A stretch of DNA of 64,000 nt, taken from positions 1 through 64,000 of the forward strand of contig NZ_FRAV01000018.1 of assembly GCF_900142445.1 (NCBI RefSeq). Direction: 5' to 3'. This document shows, one piece after another, positions 60,870 through 64,000 of this stretch; positions within the stretch are counted from its first letter, which is position 1, and every line of letters begins with the position of its first letter. Under the pieces are notes generated by a model. It was not told where the DNA came from and searched no databases. It was given only the letters and a program-made list of their open reading frames with translations. Both the position numbers and the translations under genes were made by a program. Origin of the DNA: Chryseobacterium polytrichastri. GTDB lineage: Bacteria; Bacteroidota; Bacteroidia; Flavobacteriales; Weeksellaceae.

Positions 60870-61934
60870 TTAGTTTTCTAAATAATTTCTCCATTTTTTT
60901 ACGGCATCCGTCATATCTTGGGGCATTGGGCTCTCAAAATACAATTCCTTTTTTGTCGTTGGATGTATAAATCCTAAAGTATGGGCATGAAGAGCATGTC
61001 TAGGTAAAATTTCGAATACGTTTTTTATAAATTGCTTATACTTAGGTAAGTTAACTCCTCTTAATGGTGTATGACCTTCATATCTCTCGTCATTAAACAG
61101 CGTATGGCCAATATGTTTGAAGTGCGCTCTTATCTGATGGGTTCTTCCTGTCTCTAATTTGCATTCCACCCAAGTCATATACTTAAATCTTTCAAGGACT
61201 TTATAATGGGTTACTGCATGCTTGCCGTGGCTTCCGTCTACATAGGTATGCATTTGCATTCTATTTTTAGGATGCCTACCGATGTGTCCGGTTATTGTTC
61301 CTTCATCATCCTTCACATTCCCCCACACAAAAGCCCAATATAATCTTTTGGTTTTCCTTTCAAAAAACTGTTTTGCAAGGAAGCTTAAGGCATATTCATT
61401 TTTAGCAATAACCAATAAGCCTGATGTATCTTTATCAATTCTATGTACGAGTCCTACTCTATCTAAATCGGACTTTTCATTATTTTGTTCAAAATGATAC
61501 GCAAGTGCATTCACTAAAGTTTTGTCCCAGTTTCCAAATCCAGGATGAACTACCATTCCAGGATCTTTGTCTACCACCACCAAATCATCATCCTCATAAA
61601 CAATATTAATAGGAATATTTTGTGGAACAATAACATTTAACCTCGGAGGATGTGCCAGCAACACAGAAACATGATCGCCCGGCTTTACCCGATAGTTTTG
61701 TTTTACCGGTAATCCGTTTACCACAACATTTCCGGCTCTGCACGTTTGCGATATTTTGTTTCTTGAAGAATTCTGACGGTATATTAATAGAAATTTATCT
61801 ATTCTTAAAGGTTCTTGTTTTTTATCAACAGTGATATTAAGATGCTCATACAATCCGCTATTCTCCTCTTCAATATCAATATTGTTGGGATCTAACAATT
61901 CTTCATCTAAAAAATCTTCGTTATCTTCTGACAT
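60870..61934 (-). CDS. rluD: RluA/RluD family 23S rRNA pseudouridine synthase
   Basis: The 354-residue enzyme has an N-terminal S4 RNA-binding domain (LRIDKFLLIYRQNSSRNKI) and the catalytic domain with VVDKDPGMVVHPG and the active Asp in LVHRIDKDTSGLLVIAKN, plus ETGRTHQIRAHFKHIGH. It isomerises uridines in helix 69 of 23S rRNA if it is RluD proper. An acidic ~35-residue N-terminal extension precedes the S4 domain. Its start lies about 20 bp beyond the PASTA terminator. Confidence 0.92.
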   Translation of the reverse strand: MSEDNEDFLDEELLDPNNIDIEEENSGLYEHLNITVDKKQEPLRIDKFLLIYRQNSSRNKISQTCRAGNVVVNGLPVKQNYRVKPGDHVSVLLAHPPRLNVIVPQNIPINIVYEDDDLVVVDKDPGMVVHPGFGNWDKTLVNALAYHFEQNNEKSDLDRVGLVHRIDKDTSGLLVIAKNEYALSFLAKQFFERKTKRLYWAFVWGNVKDDEGTITGHIGRHPKNRMQMHTYVDGSHGKHAVTHYKVLERFKYMTWVECKLETGRTHQIRAHFKHIGHTLFNDERYEGHTPLRGVNLPKYKQFIKNVFEILPRHALHAHTLGFIHPTTKKELYFESPMPQDMTDAVKKWRNYLEN

Positions 61935-61953
61935 TCTTTTTTATTTTTTACAC

Positions 61954-61990
61954 AAAAGGCCTCAACATTATGAAAGTTGAAGCCTTAATT
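61954..61990 (-). terminator. Terminator of the PASTA gene
   Basis: AAGGCTTCAAC (61986-61976) pairs with GTTGAGGCCTT (61966-61956) on the minus strand, with one wobble and a T-rich follow-on. Confidence 0.78.
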
Positions 61991-62007
61991 TTTATGATAA
62001 ATATTTA

Positions 62008-63090
62008 TTATTCTACGACTACTTTTTTAGCTTTCGGCTTTTGAGCGGGTTGCTGTGGTGTATTTGTAGTTGCTGATTTATTATTACTTCCTGTATTGGC
62101 ATTACCTGTACTACTTGTAGAAGGTTTTGGTTTCTCTACCGTAGAAGCTGCAGGTTTCGTTGCCGCAGGCTTAGGCTCTGTCTTCACAGGTTCTGTTTTA
62201 TGAACCGGAACAGGAACAACCGGAGCCACTTCTTGAGGAGCAGGATAGTTATGAACCTCTTCGTAACGTACCGGAGGTAGTGAAGTATCCACTTTCATTC
62301 TGTATATAGAGTTTAACTGTTCTATTTTCGCATTCAATTCAGCCGGTGTTTTCTTACTTGCCCAAAGATCCATCTGCATTCCCTGGTCCCTGACATCTCC
62401 CGAAGCAGGATCCTGATAATAAATAATATCAGACTCATCTTTACTTCCGTCTTCATGTTCTACAAGACCCACTTCAAACATACTTCTTGCAATAACTCCT
62501 CGTGCTTCTTTCACTGTTAATCCCACAACATTTGGGATTGAAATATTTCTCATTGGCCCTGAACCAACAACAACATCAATGGTTGAGAATCTAGGAATCA
62601 ATGTTCCTGGCTTCACTGCATTTCCTTTGAATAATACTCTAAGAATAGCATCTTTCTGAATACTTGGTTCAAAAATAGTATCCCCAATCTTCAATCCTAC
62701 CTGATTTATTCTCTGGAAAGCCAAACCTGAATATTTATTAATAACATCCGGAATGGCTACAGGAGCCCAAGTTCTCGGGTTAACTCTTAACTGAATAGCT
62801 CTACCATCTTTCACACGGGAACCCGCAGACGGAGACATTTTAAGAACCTGAAAAGGTCTGTATTTTGGATCATAAGTAGCACTATCTACTTCATAATCTA
62901 GTCCTGTGTCTTCCAATATCTTGACAGCATCATAGACCGATTTATTTACTACATTTGGAACTGGCGTTTCCTGACCATGTTTTGTATGGTATTCTAACCA
63001 ACGAAATGTAAGCCATACAAGGCCTACAAAGACCACGATAGCTAACAATATGTTCAGTAAAACTCTCCAATTGAAAAGTGATTTAAGCAT
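62008..63090 (-). CDS. Membrane-anchored PASTA domain protein
   Basis: The 360-residue protein has one N-terminal membrane helix (LLNILLAIVVFVGLVWLTF) and three PASTA domains (about 45-110, 115-180 and 185-250: VPNVVNKSVYDAVKILEDTGL, IPDVINKYSGLAFQRINQVGL, IPNVVGLTVKEARGVIARSM). A Pro/Lys/Thr-rich low-complexity tail follows. PASTA domains bind peptidoglycan in kinase receptors, but no kinase domain is present here. The neighbour ddl makes a peptidoglycan precursor, consistent with a wall-related role. The start at 63090 is chosen because a perfect -7 box at 63117-63124 lies inside the longer open frame. Confidence 0.88.
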   Translation of the reverse strand: MLKSLFNWRVLLNILLAIVVFVGLVWLTFRWLEYHTKHGQETPVPNVVNKSVYDAVKILEDTGLDYEVDSATYDPKYRPFQVLKMSPSAGSRVKDGRAIQLRVNPRTWAPVAIPDVINKYSGLAFQRINQVGLKIGDTIFEPSIQKDAILRVLFKGNAVKPGTLIPRFSTIDVVVGSGPMRNISIPNVVGLTVKEARGVIARSMFEVGLVEHEDGSKDESDIIYYQDPASGDVRDQGMQMDLWASKKTPAELNAKIEQLNSIYRMKVDTSLPPVRYEEVHNYPAPQEVAPVVPVPVHKTEPVKTEPKPAATKPAASTVEKPKPSTSSTGNANTGSNNKSATTNTPQQPAQKPKAKKVVVE

Positions 63091-63116
63091 ACTTAAAAAT
63101 ACTTTAATTATAACCG

Positions 63117-63124
63117 CAAATATA
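63117..63124 (-). promoter_or_regulatory. -7 promoter box of the PASTA gene
   Basis: A perfect TAtaTTTG on the minus strand, 26 bp before the chosen start. Confidence 0.6.
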
Positions 63125-63216
63125 ATTAATAATTTTAGAATGTCCTTTTTATTTAACACAATTCATTTTTGGATTCAAATTTTCGGATTTTCACTTATTG
63201 CATTACATAAAATCAT

Positions 63217-63224
63217 TAAATTTG
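63217..63224 (+). promoter_or_regulatory. -7 promoter box of ddl
   Basis: A perfect TAaaTTTG, 22 bp before the start at 63247. Confidence 0.6.
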
Positions 63225-63246
63225 CCCTAATTGATACTATATGGTT

Positions 63247-64000
63247 ATGAGCAAAAAAACTGTTGCCGTAGTTATGGGAGGCTATTCCGACGAATATGTT
63301 GTTTCCCTAAAAAGCGGTCAATTAATTTATGATTCTTTAGACAGAGACCTATATAATGTATATAAGGTAGTTATCCTTAAAGATGAGTGGTATTTCCTAG
63401 GTGAAAATGATAAGAAATATGCCATTAACAAAGGTGACTTCTCCGTAACATTAGATAATAATGAGCAGCTAACATTTGATGTTTGTTTTAATATTATCCA
63501 TGGAACTCCGGGCGAAAACGGAATTTTACAAGCGTATTGGGATGCCATCGGACAAACCTATACAGGATGTGATTTTTATCAAAGCGCTTTAACATTTAAT
63601 AAAAAAGATACATTAGCGGTATTGTCAAAATACGGAATTCCTTCAGCAAAGAGTGTTTATTTAAGAAAAGGAGAAGATATTAATGTAGATGAGATCATCG
63701 AAAATCTAGGACTTCCTGTTTTTGTTAAGCCTAATCAGTCTGGTTCTTCTCTGGGAATTTCTAAAGTAAAAGAAAAGTCTGAATTAATTGCTGCCACAGA
63801 AATTGCCTTTAAAGAAGATGATGAGATTTTAATTGAAAGCTTCTTAGACGGAATGGAGGTTTCTGTAGGTGTTATAGATTTTAAAGGAGAAACCATTGTG
63901 TTAGGAATTACAGAAATTGTTCCTCAAAATGAGTTCTTTGATTATGAAGCTAAATACGAAGGTGCTTCCGAAGAAATTACCCCTGCAAGAATTGATGCCG
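63247..64000 (+). CDS. ddl: D-alanine--D-alanine ligase (3' truncated by window)
   Basis: The open frame begins at ATG 63247 (MSKKTVAVVMGGYSDEYVVS; an ATG two codons earlier is an alternative) and runs off the right edge after 251 residues. The N-terminal GGYSDE-x-VS motif, the FNIIHGTPGENG substrate loop, and the ATP-grasp VFVKPNQSGSSLGISKV with EILIESFLDGMEVSVGV identify Ddl. It joins two D-alanines with ATP for the peptidoglycan stem peptide. It is divergent from the PASTA gene, with separate -7 boxes between the two. Confidence 0.95.
   Translation, partial: MSKKTVAVVMGGYSDEYVVSLKSGQLIYDSLDRDLYNVYKVVILKDEWYFLGENDKKYAINKGDFSVTLDNNEQLTFDVCFNIIHGTPGENGILQAYWDAIGQTYTGCDFYQSALTFNKKDTLAVLSKYGIPSAKSVYLRKGEDINVDEIIENLGLPVFVKPNQSGSSLGISKVKEKSELIAATEIAFKEDDEILIESFLDGMEVSVGVIDFKGETIVLGITEIVPQNEFFDYEAKYEGASEEITPARIDA

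Noticed and set aside
61282..61834. Small plus-strand ORFs opposite rluD
   Set aside because: Shadow frames within a conserved enzyme gene.

Overview
The window comes from a Bacteroidota genome, most likely a Chryseobacterium-like member of the Flavobacteriia (Weeksellaceae). The evidence is the low GC content, start regions without a Shine-Dalgarno sequence, many perfect TAnnTTTG -7 promoter boxes, type IX secretion (T9SS) sorting tails with a PorP/SprF protein, and lineage families such as DUF5606, DUF3822, DUF6150 and a short NuoG. It is ordinary chromosome, not a phage or plasmid. No transposase, integrase, rRNA or CRISPR array was seen.

Layout. 1-4260: tail of a DUF4822-like protein, a DUF6150 repeat protein, then an apparent regulon of membrane protein, AraC regulator, SnoaL-like protein and aldehyde dehydrogenase, in which two promoters share the same pair of direct repeats at the same spacing. 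4284-11400: minus-strand genes for a 998-residue VIT/VWA/DUF2135 protein, methionine aminopeptidase, a tandem pair of 154-residue proteins, a T9SS-exported beta-propeller protein, a CAT-anticodon tRNA and methylmalonyl-CoA epimerase. 11888-21870: rbfA, a FtsX-like permease, secreted endonuclease I, aroE, a DUF349 protein, ribD, an IMPACT-family protein, a zinc peptidase, a GNAT-like protein and a 58-residue membrane protein.

21992-36306 is a complete 14-gene respiratory complex I operon (nuoA-N). It has three peculiarities: an outer-membrane-like gene sits between nuoF and nuoG, NuoG stops just after its iron-sulfur region, and several spacers are built from 7-bp periodic repeats. A strong terminator closes it. 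36369-44571 holds a GAF-like protein, a bestrophin-like channel, an HD phosphohydrolase fused to a Pycsar-effector-like membrane domain, and a 1237-residue phosphoesterase / kinase-like / outer-membrane-barrel fusion.

44868-64000 is mostly housekeeping: mazG, def, ruvX, a SixA-like phosphatase, an archaemetzincin gene split by an in-frame stop, a serine hydrolase, small enzymes, DUF3822 with rsmD, an HxlR regulator and nitroreductase under one palindromic operator, murI, hemW, porP, rluD, a PASTA protein and the start of ddl. Intergenic DNA here carries two related ~190-bp elements with 20-bp terminal inverted repeats and other hairpin repeats.

The best candidates for new biology are the HD-Pycsar-effector fusion without a cyclase, the phosphoesterase/kinase-like/barrel fusion, the heptad spacers in the nuo operon, and the AraC twin-repeat regulon. 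All functional calls rest on motif reading, without database searches.
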